This document shows, in pieces, positions 10,632-23,253 of a stretch of DNA of 64,000 nt. A program made the translations under genes and the position numbers. How positions within the stretch are numbered: position 1 is the first letter of the stretch; every line of letters starts with the position of its first letter. Source of the DNA: Colocasia esculenta (taxonomy: Eukaryota > Streptophyta > Magnoliopsida > Alismatales > Araceae); NCBI GenBank assembly GCA_014218235.1, contig CM024760.1:12380049-12444048 (forward strand), in the 5' to 3' direction. The notes below the pieces were generated by a model. That model searched no databases. It was not told the DNA's origin and saw nothing but the letters and a program-made list of their open reading frames with translations.

Positions 10632-12433
10632 TGTAACGACCCAGAATCCGCATTACCAGTAATAACCAGTAACCCGAATTCTGACCCGCTAACCCACGAG
10701 ACAAGCTCGGAGGGTAGGAAGTGAAAGTCCGAGGAGACTATATGTAAGAAGATACACACCATGCAAAGCGTAAAATTCCACTATATGAACATATCATATA
10801 CAATCTCAGAGTCTGAGACAAGTACAGAGTACAGAAGTACAACAAAAAGGTACAACTCACTGCAGCTAGGGAGCACCAACACCGGAGTGGCTAGACTCGC
10901 CTGGAACGGGAGTCGACGAAGACCCACCTGAAAGGGAAGGGAGTGAGTCCAAGAAAGAGACCCAGTAGGGAAAAGTACCCCCCCGGTAACAGTCTAAAGT
11001 GAGAAAGTAAAAACAGAAAGTAAGTACATGTCGCACCACACAAAACTGTAAACCACACGGCTCGGTAACACACACTCACACACACAGCAAGTAGGACTCA
11101 GCTAGGGTCTGTGGCTCGGCATCCCGTCACCACAGAGGCTCTCAACCCCAGCCACGTGTGCACACTACAGACGCTCTCTCTCGCGTCTGGTCCACGACCG
11201 TTTTTTCCCCTACGCTTGACCCTAGCGGTAGAGAAGGGGCTCCACGAGACCGGCTCAAAACCACCAAAAGGAGTACGCACAGGACAGAGTCGCACTCGAT
11301 GTCCCGGCTCACTAGCGGAGGACAACCACACGCTAGTCATCTAGACGGAGTCGCACCCACGCCTAGGTAACACAACAAACGGGTACACGGTAACGCAACG
11401 CGCGTACAACAGACGGAACACACTCAACGTCTGAAACCCCGTACAGTAGTAAACACCTCGTGCCACAAACAACTACTACTATGCACAGGCGGAGTCACAC
11501 TCTAAGCCTGGCCCATAAGTGTTATTAGGGCGGACATCACATGACAATCGCCTTTAATCACACAACTCAATTCTGCTGGGACACAGGATATAAACGGCCT
11601 GATCGATTGCCGCCAATAAAGGGTAAACGACAACCCCTATGCCGCCAACAATAACTAAACGGCAGTCGACCTTGTCGTTTAACTCATCCCTGAAGATCTC
11701 AACGTCAACAGATGTGGACGTTGATATCTTCAGTCCCCCATACCCAGAACTGAACCGAATCAGTCCCAATGGCAGAAACACTTAACTAAACTCTGACTGA
11801 TGGAGGGAAACACTTCCTCTCATCAATCTACACTACCAGAACATCATAATTAGACAATCTAACACCTAGATTATCCAAACCACCCTCAATTCCGGCATGA
11901 TACAACCCAAACCCTAACCAAAATTACACACCAATTTGCTTAATTGGACATGCTGGTTTGCTGGGGAGGGTTATAGGGGTTAAGTCCCTACCTCAAAACG
12001 CCTTAAGAATCCCCAACTAGCCACCAATCGCGTCGGATCTCCCCGAAGACTCCGCGCGAATCACGCCAAAACCTTGCGATTCCCGCCCGAACTAGCGACG
12101 CCACACGATCCAGGAGCTTCCCACGAGCTCAAATCACTCAACAGAAACTACAGGAATCAAGAAAGGCTAAGGAGAAGGAAGGAGAGAAAAGGAGAAGAAG
12201 AAGCTCTGCTCTCGGGCTGCCCTATTTCAACAGGACTGGTTAGTCGACGTCAACATCAATGGCCGCCAACTGAACCGCCTACAGATTAACGTCCACATAG
12301 CTTGTCGCTGAGTTCAAGCTCAGACGTCCACATCGCTGGACGCTGACTCAGACTCAACGGAAAGCCCTGGCCGTCAACTACACAGGACCTCTACAGACCC
12401 AATAAGGATCCATTAAAGACCCGAGACCTTACA
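10632..12433 (-). mobile_element. Solo LTR (family C) inserted in element B gag
   Basis: A 1.8-kb block runs from TGTAACGACCC to GACCTTACA and interrupts the gag reading frame exactly. The gag continues on both sides in the same orientation. There is no PBS, PPT or coding sequence inside. Flanks are TGCCT and GCCCT, so a five-base duplication is not perfect. Some tracts resemble LTR-B in style. Minus orientation is likely from the termini. ORFs such as 11098-11340 and 11554-11781 have no recognisable domains. Confidence 0.65.
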
Positions 12434-13181
12434 GCCCTTGCCTAGCCCGAACAATCCTCTCAAGTATTGCTGCTCTCTGAGCTGCCTCTTCCACTGTTCT
12501 ACACATCAATGGGATCACTGCATCTTGCAATTCTGGCCTCAGACCTCGAATAAAATATTCCACCATCATGATCTTATCAGTTACTACATATGGGGCGTAC
12601 CTGCTCAAGGCTATAAATCTCATCTGATATTCAAGCACTGAGAGGTTCCCTTGCTGGAGTGTCCTGAATTGCTCTCTTTTCATTTGCTGAATTTGTATTG
12701 GGAAGAAGGAATCATTGAAAACTGACAAAAATTCCGACCATGTAATAGTGTCCTCCGTCCTGCCTGTAAAAACTGTCTGCATCTTTAATCGCCACCATTC
12801 CTGCGCAAACCCTCGTAGCTGGTATGCCGCAAGAATTACTCTATCTTCTTGGGGACACCTCATTATCGCAAATACCCTCTCAATCTCATGTATCCAATGT
12901 TCTGCTATATCTGGGTTGGGACCTCCTGAGTATGTAGGGGGCTGCAGTCTCAAAAACCGCTCCACAAGTATCGTAGTCTCCTCTCCAGTAACTTGTCTCA
13001 CTGGAATTGCCGGTTGTACAGGTACTATAGGAGGTACCTCTACTCCGGGCGGGGTTGGGACTGGAGCTACTAGTACTGCCTCTTCTGGAAATGGTGGTAC
13101 TGCTGCCGCTAGTTGTACCGGTGGTTGCTGATCCAGTCTTACCCGAATCTCTGTCAAGCTTTCCCAAATTCTTTCTATCAT
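12434..13181 (-). pseudogene. N-terminal gag (capsid region) of element B
   Basis: A 249-residue open frame begins MIERIWESLTEIRV, has a Pro/Val-rich linker, then a retrotransposon gag domain (FLRLQPPTYSGGPNPDIAEH, then FAQEWW, then FRTLQQGNLSVLEYQMRF). Length and motif order fit the capsid part of plant Ty3 chromovirus gag. The frame itself is intact until the solo LTR insertion, which adds a stop. It lies about 200 bases downstream of the PBS at 13382-13393, as expected for the first gene of the element. Confidence 0.85.
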
Positions 13182-13381
13182 TCTTTACGTAGGATCCTCT
13201 CCTGACCCTTCCCCACTGCTTCCCAAATTCCTCCTTTCGGCCATTACTATTTCTGCACAAACATTATCCCAACAATGCAATACACAAGAAATCAATACAA
13301 AACCATGGTCATTACCAGCAGTGGGCTACAGTAAAGACATGGCTATGCAATTTCCAATTCATTTATATTCTTACGGACCTT

Positions 13382-13393
13382 GCTCTGATACCA
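13382..13393 (-). other. Primer-binding site of element B
   Basis: Minus-strand TGGTATCAGAGC is complementary to the 3' end of initiator tRNA-Met, four bases from the 5' LTR edge at 13398. Confidence 0.9.
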
Positions 13394-13397
13394 ACTA

Positions 13398-15480
13398 TGA
13401 CGGACCTCGTCGTTCAGACCCGTTAACCTAATAATGAGCCTAACTCGAGTCTGCCTCCCGCGAACAGGCCGAAGCCTCGCAAAGGATATCATACCACGAG
13501 TCCGTAGAAATATAAAGGAATTAACTCAAATATTCATAAGATCTGCCAATCTCACAAATATTTACATGAAATATACATAGCCATAGCACAACTGTGACTA
13601 AACTACAACAAAACCTGGGGCATACTCCGAGGTAAACAGCAAAAAGAAGAATTACACTGCTGGTGGTACTGACCCTCCACTGGACGACGGGTGCGAAGTC
13701 TCCTGATCTCCGTCACCTGGTAGGAGGTAGGGGTGAGCCTCATGTGTCACTGGCTCAGTAGGGAAACTCCCTAGAAACCGAGCAAACCAACACAAATAGC
13801 AAAGCAGGAAATGCTATGCTAACAATTTATAGAATTATCTAGCAGGATATAAAACTATGAGTACCACTTACCATTTGCCGCTTGACAGGGATCAACGTAA
13901 ATAAATAAATAAACGGAAAAGCCAAACAAGTGTACGAGCTACTGTAGAGAAACGCCACACTCGAGCCACGTCAACTGGTTCGCGACACCAGTTACTGACC
14001 CGGACAAACCACACAGGACCACCTCTCAGTCTCGCAGCTACGGACGAAAGGTCCAGCTGCCGCTCCACTAAACAAGTACAAGAACTGTGGAGTCCAACTA
14101 AACCACCACAACCTGCAAGTCACACACCTCGCAAGCCCATGCCTGGCACCTTTAGGGACTCTGGCCCGAGCTCCCTAAAGTGAGGCACTGGAAAACAGGA
14201 CTAGCTGGGGCCCAGTACGTCTACTGGTGTCTGTCTCCCCCAACTACGAGCGCGCTACAAGCGACAACACAACAAACTCTCTCTAGTCGCTGTCCCACTG
14301 CCGTCTTTCCCTTAGTCGGACGTACTACTCAACACAAGAGTTAGGGTGTCCAGGAAGACGACAAGACCTCGTCGGTACCCAGTACCGGGACAAGCCCCGA
14401 GCACTCACGTGCCTGGCTCACACAAAACCTGGGGCTCCCAACTGAAGAGGTATCCACGGAAGGCGTCAAACTACACACCATGTACACTGAAACCACGTGC
14501 ACAACGCACAAGCCACGTGAAACCTCCACGTAAACCACGTGAACACTAGGTAAACCACACACCACACGCTCCCCGAGCGTAGGGAGAGTGCCAATGCACC
14601 TCCTACTATCATCACATAACACAAACCACACTAAACAGATAATTATTCACTTACATGCATTCTTGGATAACATCATTCAGCTGCTGTCGCGACAGGGTAC
14701 AGTGTCGCCTTAAGAACGCGACGTATCGCGGTGTCGCGACATGGTCGCGACGCCAAGGGTTGTCGCCTTAACAGGTACGAACCCTAACCCAGAATCCTTC
14801 ATTCAGATCACCTCAAACTCTTTAAAACCTATGGTTCTTATTCCATTTTCATGCTTTAATGTGTTCCTACACATGCTATCTAGGGTTTAGAAAGTAGGAA
14901 ACACATTATCCACATCATACGAGCAATCCACGGATCAAAACACAGGAAATCTCCCTACCTTCGCGAAGAACGTGAAGAACGAAGCCGGCACGATGTTCCC
15001 TCCGCTCCACGTAACGTCCTCGCGGTGGAAACTCGTTGAACCAAGCTCTAACAAGCCGAATCGCCCAAGATTCTCACAGCAAAAACCTCCTAGCCGAGCA
15101 GAGCTTTTATCAGTTCTGTTCTGCCAGGGTTTCTTAAAAACGCAACGTAGGTAAGAACGCGACACTCTACCCTGTCGCGACCTGAACACGACGTAGCAGG
15201 CTGTCGCCTCAAGTCTGCTAACGTCAGCCTATGCGCCCAGCACACGACACGCGGCAGACATGCACACGTTCACTTAATTTGACGGTTTCATGAACGCGAC
15301 GCCATAGGTTGTCGCGATCAAAACGCGACGCCCTTCACTGTCGCGTTAAGAACATAGAAACAAAGAACGCTTCAGGCAAGATCTCATAACCTGCGGAAAC
15401 CACCTATTACACACACGTCATCGGCCACACACTGGCCTCCACGACCACACAATGACGATCCGAACGATCGGAACGTTACA
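13398..15480 (-). repeat. 5' LTR of element B
   Basis: A 2083-bp LTR runs from TGACGG to GTTACA, bounded by the PBS on one side and by LTR-A sequence on the other. Bases 13657-15480 match 4905-6728 with no net length change. It contains three G-boxes (14494-14541) and a zone rich in CGCGAC/GTCGCG (14685-14770 and 15140-15350). The ORF at 14341-14631 recurs in both LTRs but has no recognisable domain. Confidence 0.9.
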
Positions 15481-18179
15481 ATAGATAGCCGAGAGAGAGT
15501 ATAGCACTTTGTTTTATCAATAGACAATGAGAGAATATAACACTTTTTGATTGTCTTTGATTAATCTAGATAGTATGGCACTTGGATGTAATGCCGAACA
15601 TCCTGATCATTAAACTCCCGCGGCAAATGACACTTTTCGGGCGCTCCTCCCAGGACCAGATCGGGCCCTTTATAATATTGTCTGTCATTAGTTATGTTTG
15701 TTATCTTAGACAATCAGTCGCATGGCCAATAGAGAGTAATAGATGAGAGCACTAGATGAATAGATGAGATAGTAAAGAGAGTGTGAATAGATGAGCGAGT
15801 AGAGTATAAATGAGAACTATAGGTCATTGCACATAAAACGACGAGTAAACGAGCGATAGTAAAAGTTGCACAACATGCGCGATTAGTGTTGGCAGTCAGG
15901 TGGGATTCACTACCCTTCCATTGGCCATGTTATGCACAAGTCCAAAGGTCCAACGTGAGTCAAGATAAGAGAGAACTTCTAAAAGCCGTTTGGATCATAT
16001 TGATCCCTAATGGTATTATAGGTGTTAGGATACAACCAGCTCGGTCTCCATGAGGGAATCTACAGAGTACGGAGTCTTACAGAGGTCTTAACAAAAGGTC
16101 CCTTGTCTACCAGAACGGAATGTCCAATAGAGAGGTTCCAACTTGTCAAGAGAGTTGTGTGTATAGAAAACGAGTTGCTCGACGTTCTAGAGGAATTCTA
16201 GAACAGTGGGCAGCGATAACGGTATTCCAAATCCATGTAAGAAAATAGAAACAATGTCATTATTATCATGGGTGGTTAATGTGCAATTATTGAAGTAAAT
16301 TACCATATAATTTATTTCATGTATTTTCTGCATGGTTTCATGGCAAGGATATATATTTGGTGTGTGCATGTGCATGAAATCATGAGACATAAAATGATCG
16401 TGCACATTAACTTTTAAATTAAATAAATTAGGTGACATATATCAAAATTTAATCACATGATGGTTTACTGTTCATTACATAATTATACAGGGTATACATA
16501 TGCTTAACAACCCTAAATATTCATTTAAATAGAACAAAAGGTGTTGCTGGAATAATACAAGTAAATTGCGATTGGTATGATGGTCGCGTTTATCAGGCAG
16601 TCAGAAATGCGACGATGAGAACCGTCGCGTTCATGCAAACCCTAACTGTTCAAACAACGCGATTTTCCAGAGGCGGGAAACAACAGTGAAACGCGACGAC
16701 CTTGGCGGTCGCGTTTCAGAAGTCTTCTTACAATCAACGACACACAGTTTATGCACGGGATGAGGCTAAAACACGACGACATGGGCGGTCGCCTTTCAGG
16801 TAAATGCGACGGTCAAGACCGACGTGATACTAGTCCATTGAATCTCGTCGCCTGGATCGGTCGCGATTCAAGACTCAACCCGAAAACAGAAGAAACAGAC
16901 AACGATCTTCATGCAACACGTATAACTCGCAAACTAGGGCACTTGGGACAAAGTGGTGAACATGAAACTTGTTGGAAACATGTAATAGAAGAGATCTACA
17001 ATTTTGGTTTCATGAAAATTGGCCTCGATATGCGCAATAAATTAACATGAATGTGAAAAGCTGTTGACATGTGCGACTTTGGAAAAATGCTTAATACTCG
17101 AGATATACTCAATGAAAATTGACGAAACCACTTGCACATGAAAGTAGACTCGATGCTCTACACATTGATATAGGATTTATTTAGATTTGGTCTGAGATCA
17201 CCTACCTTTTGGGTTGAAGAATTCACATTTTTTCAGAAAGCCCTCTTTTAGACTGCTTGGAGGAGAACGCTTAATACACCCGATCTACTAAATGAAAAAT
17301 AGGAAAACCAGTGCCATTAGGAGCTAGACTCGACCCTCTTTCTAGGGGTATAAGTATTGCATGGTTTGGTTAAGGTTTGGCTTACCTTTGGTCAACTCCA
17401 AGGAGAGCACTCTGCACAGGTCGATGCAGACGCATCAGGGAAGAAAAGCTCCGTCTTGGGGTCTTTCCCTCCACCTCTTGTGCTCAAGAACAGCTAACCA
17501 CAACCCCAACATTAGGTAAACTCGTCCCCTAGGGTTTCATGGCAAGTATTTAAGCATCTAGGGTTTTTAGGAGTCCTATTGGGTGTAGGAAAGAAGGGTT
17601 GCGGTTTTGGTCTATCACCTTCCTTGTTTTGATGATTTCTCACCCCATTAGAGTGTGAGAGGCTTTTGGAAATTCTCTAGTATGGCTAGGCACGAAATTG
17701 GGTTGCTATGTGTGAGTAATTGCCTCAAGTTTTACCTTAATTGTCTCTTTCTAATTTCAGCTTAATTAGGGTTATGAATTTCTCGATATTTTTCTTGCTC
17801 CATTTTATTTTTGGGCCAAAAGTGGTCCATTGGCCCAATTCCGATAATGGGTCATCAATACATGATGTTGGAAGTCTCTCCAACATGTTCATTTAATTTG
17901 TGATCATGTTATATTTCCGTGTTAATGGTTTTCCAACTTAGTTTCCTAATTTGGATAATTAGTCACATTGTGACGTACACTTGGCCAATCAGATTTTTTT
18001 CGTTGCATGAATTTCTTCTTGGAACACTTAGGAATAATGTTTGGGGTTGAATTATATTTTTTTACGGAAATTCTGATGTGTTCTTGCACATACGATAGTT
18101 GTACTTATGTTTCTATTATTTCGATATTATAGAAATTATTATTTTGAATTTTTAAGTACTGAATTTTCCAGGGTGCTAC
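15481..18179 (-). repeat. Main part of the 5' LTR of element A
   Basis: This matches 396-3062 and 3588-3597 of the other LTR-A copy. It ends in GGGTGCTACA at 18179, and element B abuts it at 15480/15481. It shows what the 3' LTR looked like before the Copia insertion, with one GGGTG. It contains a CGCGAC-rich zone at 16565-16870. Confidence 0.8.
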
Positions 18180-19026
18180 ACTTGCCATTCCCGATCCTGC
18201 ATCTCACGATTTTAAATGTAGATACCCATAATTAAGTATGGCCATTAATACAAATTTCACGAGTTCAATAATATCAAGACAATTTGGGAATAATGAGGCA
18301 ATAGTTCAAAAATTCAGTCCGACAACATAACAACATGTTTTCCATTTAGTTCAATATTTCAATAATGACTTGATCTCATGTTCAATAGATGTGTACTCCA
18401 AAAATCATGATGGGATGAGAAGATCTCACCAAGAAAGTCAAGAGAAGAGAGAGACATGCATACTAACTTCTGAGTAATTCATGGTACAATTTACTTATTG
18501 GCCATATGGTAATCTATGGTCTGAGGAGACTTACAGAGGCGTTGGTCAATAAATCACTAGTATGGCAAAAGGAATATCCAGCGGAAAGTTCATCCAAGTC
18601 AAGAAGGGTTTTCCTATGGTCTCTTATATAAGCGTGTCGCACTGTGTGAATCGCTCGTGTGCATGTGTGTGTCTTTTAAATCCGATTATGAAAATGACCA
18701 TGGAAACCTCGCAATGGGAAAGTAACATGACTGCTAAATCAGGGATAAAAATCATGCATGAACAATTTTAGCAAGTTGTCGCATACTTATTTTAACAAGC
18801 TTGATAAGAAGGTAAGAAAGAGATAGCAAAAAGTAAATAGAGAGTAGGATCAATCACTTAAGATAAATTAGAATCATGTCAAAATGTTTACTACTTCTTC
18901 ATGAGTTGATCAATGCATGATAAGACCTTCTAGAAACTTCCTAGAATAGATCAAAACTCACACATGCAAAGAAATGACGAAGAACGATGGAAACCAAGAC
19001 GTATGCCCTTTAGAAGGTAGATGTAG
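18180..19026. other. AT-rich stretch, nothing recognised
   Basis: I see no gene, long repeat or clear element end here. One short open frame (18562-18771) has no domain features. The flank right after LTR-A begins CTTGC. Confidence 0.4.
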
Positions 19027-21713
19027 TGTCATGTCTTGACATTTATTATATCTATAAATTCCATAACGTGAGTGAACATGATATCAAGAATAAATTTTGA
19101 ATTCTTCCGGACAGAAACTGCCCGTGGTCTTTATCTAAATAACAATAATCAACTATCATTCCTCAAACTAAGGTATACAAAATTCTCAAGTTATAACTCA
19201 AAGGGCAGATGTAGCAAGGGTTGATCTCTCAGCACACCATTCCTGATATCCCGTCTTCTAGAACTGTAGATTACCTGGAAAAAAAAAAAGGTATAAACAA
19301 TCTTCCCCGGTAGGATTTATCCTCCAGTATCAAATATATTAAAGAAACATATATGAATTTAAGGAAACTGTTGATCTGACTAATAACAAGTAATAAGGTA
19401 AACGAAGAATGGTACAAATCAGGAAATAGGATTAAGTAACAATGGCAAAATAAAAGGATATGTCAACGAACTAAGCTAGGATGACAAGTAGCAAGTATAT
19501 AATGACCATCAGTGAAATAGCAGAGCGTGAGTGTATAAACAATAGTTCAGAATAAAATAGACAAAATACATCTATAGAGATGCCCTGTCCACTCCACAAG
19601 CAAGCAATAAATATTCATGTCACAACATCATTCATAGAAATTTCGACCAATTTAGAATATAGTAGTCTCATGCCAGACACTCTGTTGATCCATTATCGTT
19701 CCACACGGTCAGTAAACTAATTCGGGTGCTCCTCCCGGGACTGGAATTTAGCCCTTGCACATGCATTAGTTCAATAGAGTCCAAAGACCCAAAGTTCTCA
19801 TCCGATTTCCATTACTGATAAATATGCATACATGGTTCTTGGGCACTCATTAGGAGTAAAACAATTTCACAAGGACCATGTTTCTGTAAATTAATATTCC
19901 AAAGATATCCACAAGGTATAACAATAATTTAGAATAATTAAAATTGATTCAAGGATGTGTTTGGTTGATGACTAAATAACTCACCCTCTTAGAATCCAGG
20001 AAAATAGGAAAGACAACTTGATTGGACAATTCAGAAGTGTATCAACTTCAACTGACCAAAAAATGAGTCTGCTTGTTGACATATACTCGATGGTTGTCAA
20101 CAAGTACTGGTTGGTTGTCGATAGCTACTGTTCCATCTAGAACTGTGTTTATGAATCTAGTCTTTAGTTGTTGACAGACAACTGGTGGTTGTCGACAAGT
20201 ATTGGTTGGTTGTTGATAGCCATTAGATTCCTAGGTTCTATAATCATGAGTGTCTATCAACAGATAGGATCTATCTGTCGACATACGATTGTTTTCTTTC
20301 TGGGTGGTCAGAAATCGGTCAGAAAGACACTTTCAAAGTGATTCTACTTTCTATTGAAGATCAACCAATTATGATTTTGGTTCTTGAGCACGTTCCTATA
20401 CACAAGATTTTCGTGGCTAAAATTATGAAAGCCAATTCACCTGATTGTTACTTAGGACAAGTTACTAAGAATAGTATAGTATGGGTAGAGCCTGGAAAAA
20501 ATGTAACAGATAGGGAAAAATAAGAATATGCAAAAACAGTTTCTACCAATATGAAGCGGTAGTGATTAATATTATCAAGGAGATGTTATCAAAATCATGT
20601 GATACACGAGCATAGGAGGAAAACAAGAGATCTGTTTGGCTTGTCCAAAGTCAATAAAATAGAACAAGAGGTTGATTTGGCTTGTTTCAGAAGTTCCTAC
20701 AGAGCATGAAATAAGCAGAAAATAAGAGTTTTTAAGGATGGAGAGACCTACAAGTATGAAAATAGATGATTAAAAAGGAATCGTAGGGAGGGACCATAGC
20801 CGGACAGTACTGTCAAGTTAAGATGGCTTCTAAGCTTTCCGTTTTTGCATCCTTGTTTCTACTTTCTCTTCCTCGCTTACTTCTTTCTTCCTTCTCTCTT
20901 TTCCTTTCTCTCTTCCTGAAGAGAGCACTCTCGGAGTACGGTGACGATGGTGGGGAAAGAAAGATAGAGGAGTTAAAGGCGTATAGGAAGAAGTGATGGT
21001 GGGGTGTGAAGAGCAGGAGGAGAAGACCTGGTGGCGTGAAGATGGTATGGAAATAGAGAGAAAGGAAATGAGAAAAGATAAAGTTTGAAAGGATCTTTTA
21101 TGGACATAGATATCCTTCTGTACATGGCTACCACATACATGAGAAAAATCTTTATCACCTCCAAAGCCTTCTTTACTAGCCACGATTCCTATTTGAGGTA
21201 AGGCTTTACCAAAATTCAACACATAGAAGGCGCCATCACAAAACCCATATACGTGTATGAAAAAATCAAATTAATTTGTTTAAGTTTTTTTATGATCTTA
21301 ATTTTATATCTAAATGATGTCCAATTAAGGTGAAATTTTAGACTTAGGCTAATTAGAAGATTATACAAATTGTAATGATTTTTAATTTTTTGAAACATTT
21401 TTTCGTCAAGTGAAAATAACCCAAAAAATCATTAGATCACGTTAATCTAGATATTCGTGCACCAATAATTCTTGATTTTTTCATATTTAGAATCAATATA
21501 TTTTTCTGAGAATTATGACAATGTCATGTCTCAATTTTATTACTGAAATTTAGTGACGTCATGTCGAGATGCGTATATCTAAATTAAGGATAATTATATT
21601 TTATGTAAGTGATCATATTTCTAGTAAGTATTTATGTCTTTTATGTGAATCAGAATCATTTCTAATCTCCGATATCATATTATTATTTTGATATTAAATT
21701 TTAAAGTGTTACA
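19027..21713 (-). repeat. Diverged LTR-like block (candidate solo LTR D)
   Basis: It begins TGTCATGTC and ends GTGTTACA. It shares short tracts, in the same order, with LTR-A: a TAGGATTTAT region near 19310, GTGCTCCTCCCGGGACTGGA near 19730, and a TATTATTTTGATATTA tail at about 21680. Flanks TGTAG and TGCAA could be a decayed five-base duplication. There is no PBS, PPT or coding. The minus frame at 20830-21222 is low-complexity. This may be an old relative of LTR-A; boundaries are tentative. Confidence 0.4.
20060..20290. repeat. GTCGAC/GTTGAC-type imperfect repeats
   Basis: The phrase GGTTGTCGACAAGTA and close variants (GGTTGTCAACAAGTA, GGTTGTCGATAGC) recur about seven times in 230 bases. This resembles repeated motifs seen in plant LTR U3 regions. 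It lies inside the LTR-like block at 19027-21713. Confidence 0.55.
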
Positions 21714-22560
21714 TGCAATCCCTATTTAATTCCTTGGTGATAACTCACTGATTTCTTATGCAAATATCACACATGAGTATACCATCTTGAAGCCATTTGA
21801 ATAAGGAATCCAACAAAAAATGGCTCGTCATTTCAAGGTCTATAGGAAAAGTTATGGCCAGTTAAGTGAACAATGCGTAGAGGCCTAGTTGCAATAGCCT
21901 ACTTGTCACGTTCAAAACATGATAGCTCTGCTCGTCGCATTCTGGACGGATGTTCTGGGTTGCCAAATGCACCTAGTTCGACTCCTACTTGGACATGGGT
22001 GACATTTTGCCAAATGCACCCAGTTTGAAAAAACTTTTAATGTGGGGGGTTTTACATGGAACCAAACATGCACCCAGTTCGCTATAAAAGTTTTGGCACA
22101 GTCAACGAAGTCGAACTTGTTGTTGTGCTTAACTGACAGGGCAAGAAAATTTTCTTCTTTTTTTAATACTTAACGCACGTCTCATCCCCCACACCATGAA
22201 AAGTACAGACGACGAGACTAAAAAGCACCACGGTAAAATGCTTTCACACGAAATCTACTTTTGTAGATTTCTACTTTTTGACAAGTATTCGCAAACGATG
22301 TCTTAGATTTTATTGAATTTTTAGTTTTTAGTTCTTGAAACTCTTTAACTCAAGAAGCATAATTCTTCTAAAAAATAGCTCCTTTTCAGAGATTCTTTTT
22401 TAATAATTTTTATAAGTACCTTTCAGCACCAATTTTGAAAATAAAATTAAGTTTCTTGAATTTAAGTTTAAATAGTCAAGTTAAAAAAATAAAACTTAAT
22501 TACGAAAATTAGAGGAGCTAGAAAGTGAAAACTACAAAACCCAAGTTTTCTTTTACAAAT
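21714..22560. other. Intergenic AT-rich DNA, no gene seen
   Basis: This is the flank between the LTR-like block and the OSCA-like gene. A short phrase CCAAATGCACCNAGTT occurs twice near 21970 and 22010, and a variant (CATGCACCCAGTTCG) once near 22068. No coding support was found. Confidence 0.4.
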
Positions 22561-23253
22561 ATCTCGCAGGCCACTGTCCTTTTCTTGGTCCCAAAGGAAA
22601 CATCCCCATTCTTAACGCTAGATGATACCTATTCGGCAATTCCTGGCGCACAGCCTTTACCAATAGTAAGTTAACACGTCACCAATTTGGAAGCCTTCTA
22701 CTTTAGCCACATGCCGAGCGCCCTGCGACGCATCGAATCCGGTCACCTTCCCACACGTTTTCCTCGATGTTCTTCTTCCTCGAGAGAAGCACGAAGAGCA
22801 CGTCACAGAGCGGTACAAGAACGGCGAGGAACACGACTCCATCCGCTTCTGCAGCCTCTTGTTCGTCTCCGAGTTCAAACTCCAGACTCCTCTGGAAGTG
22901 AGACCATCCCACCTCACCGTCCACTCCAACCAGCCCAACCTCCCTTGCAGAGCTCCTCCGCCGCCATTGCCTCCCTCCTCTTCCGCTTCTGCTCGCTTAC
23001 CTTTCTGTATTCCAACGGGTGATGGCTTAACTTCTGCTCTGCACGGGGGATTGCTGTTCGCCTCTCGGTGGACGGAGGTTGGCTTGCTTGGCTTTGTCTC
23101 GATCTGTTTTGGAAACTCGCGCAATCGTTGATCGTAGTTTTGTCTTTTGTTTTCTTCTCTGTTTGTACCCACGATTCAGTGCCAGTTTTGGGTTCTCTGC
23201 TCTGCGGTCTGCGGAGCTGCTTATCCAGTTTGGTTGACTTATGGTTGGGAGTG
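22561..23253 (+). promoter_or_regulatory. Promoter and 5' region of the OSCA-like gene
   Basis: Base composition rises sharply in G+C and CpG from about 22690 to the start codon at 23254, unlike the AT-rich flank. An open frame without an ATG runs on the + strand from about 22666 to 23131 and could be an upstream exon or 5' leader; no domain is recognised. I do not see a convincing TATA box. Minus-strand ORFs here are shadows of the GC-rich leader. Confidence 0.45.

Noticed and set aside
10627..12438. Perfect 5-bp duplication for solo LTR C
   Set aside because: Flanks are TGCCT and GCCCT; only a partial match, so the insertion is supported by gag interruption rather than by a duplication.
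20830..21222. 130-codon minus ORF
   Set aside because: Ser/Leu/Phe-rich low complexity within an LTR-like block; no domain.
22657..23172. 171-codon minus ORF opposite the OSCA 5' region
   Set aside because: Shadow frame in a GC-rich leader with no domain; the + strand has the better-supported gene.
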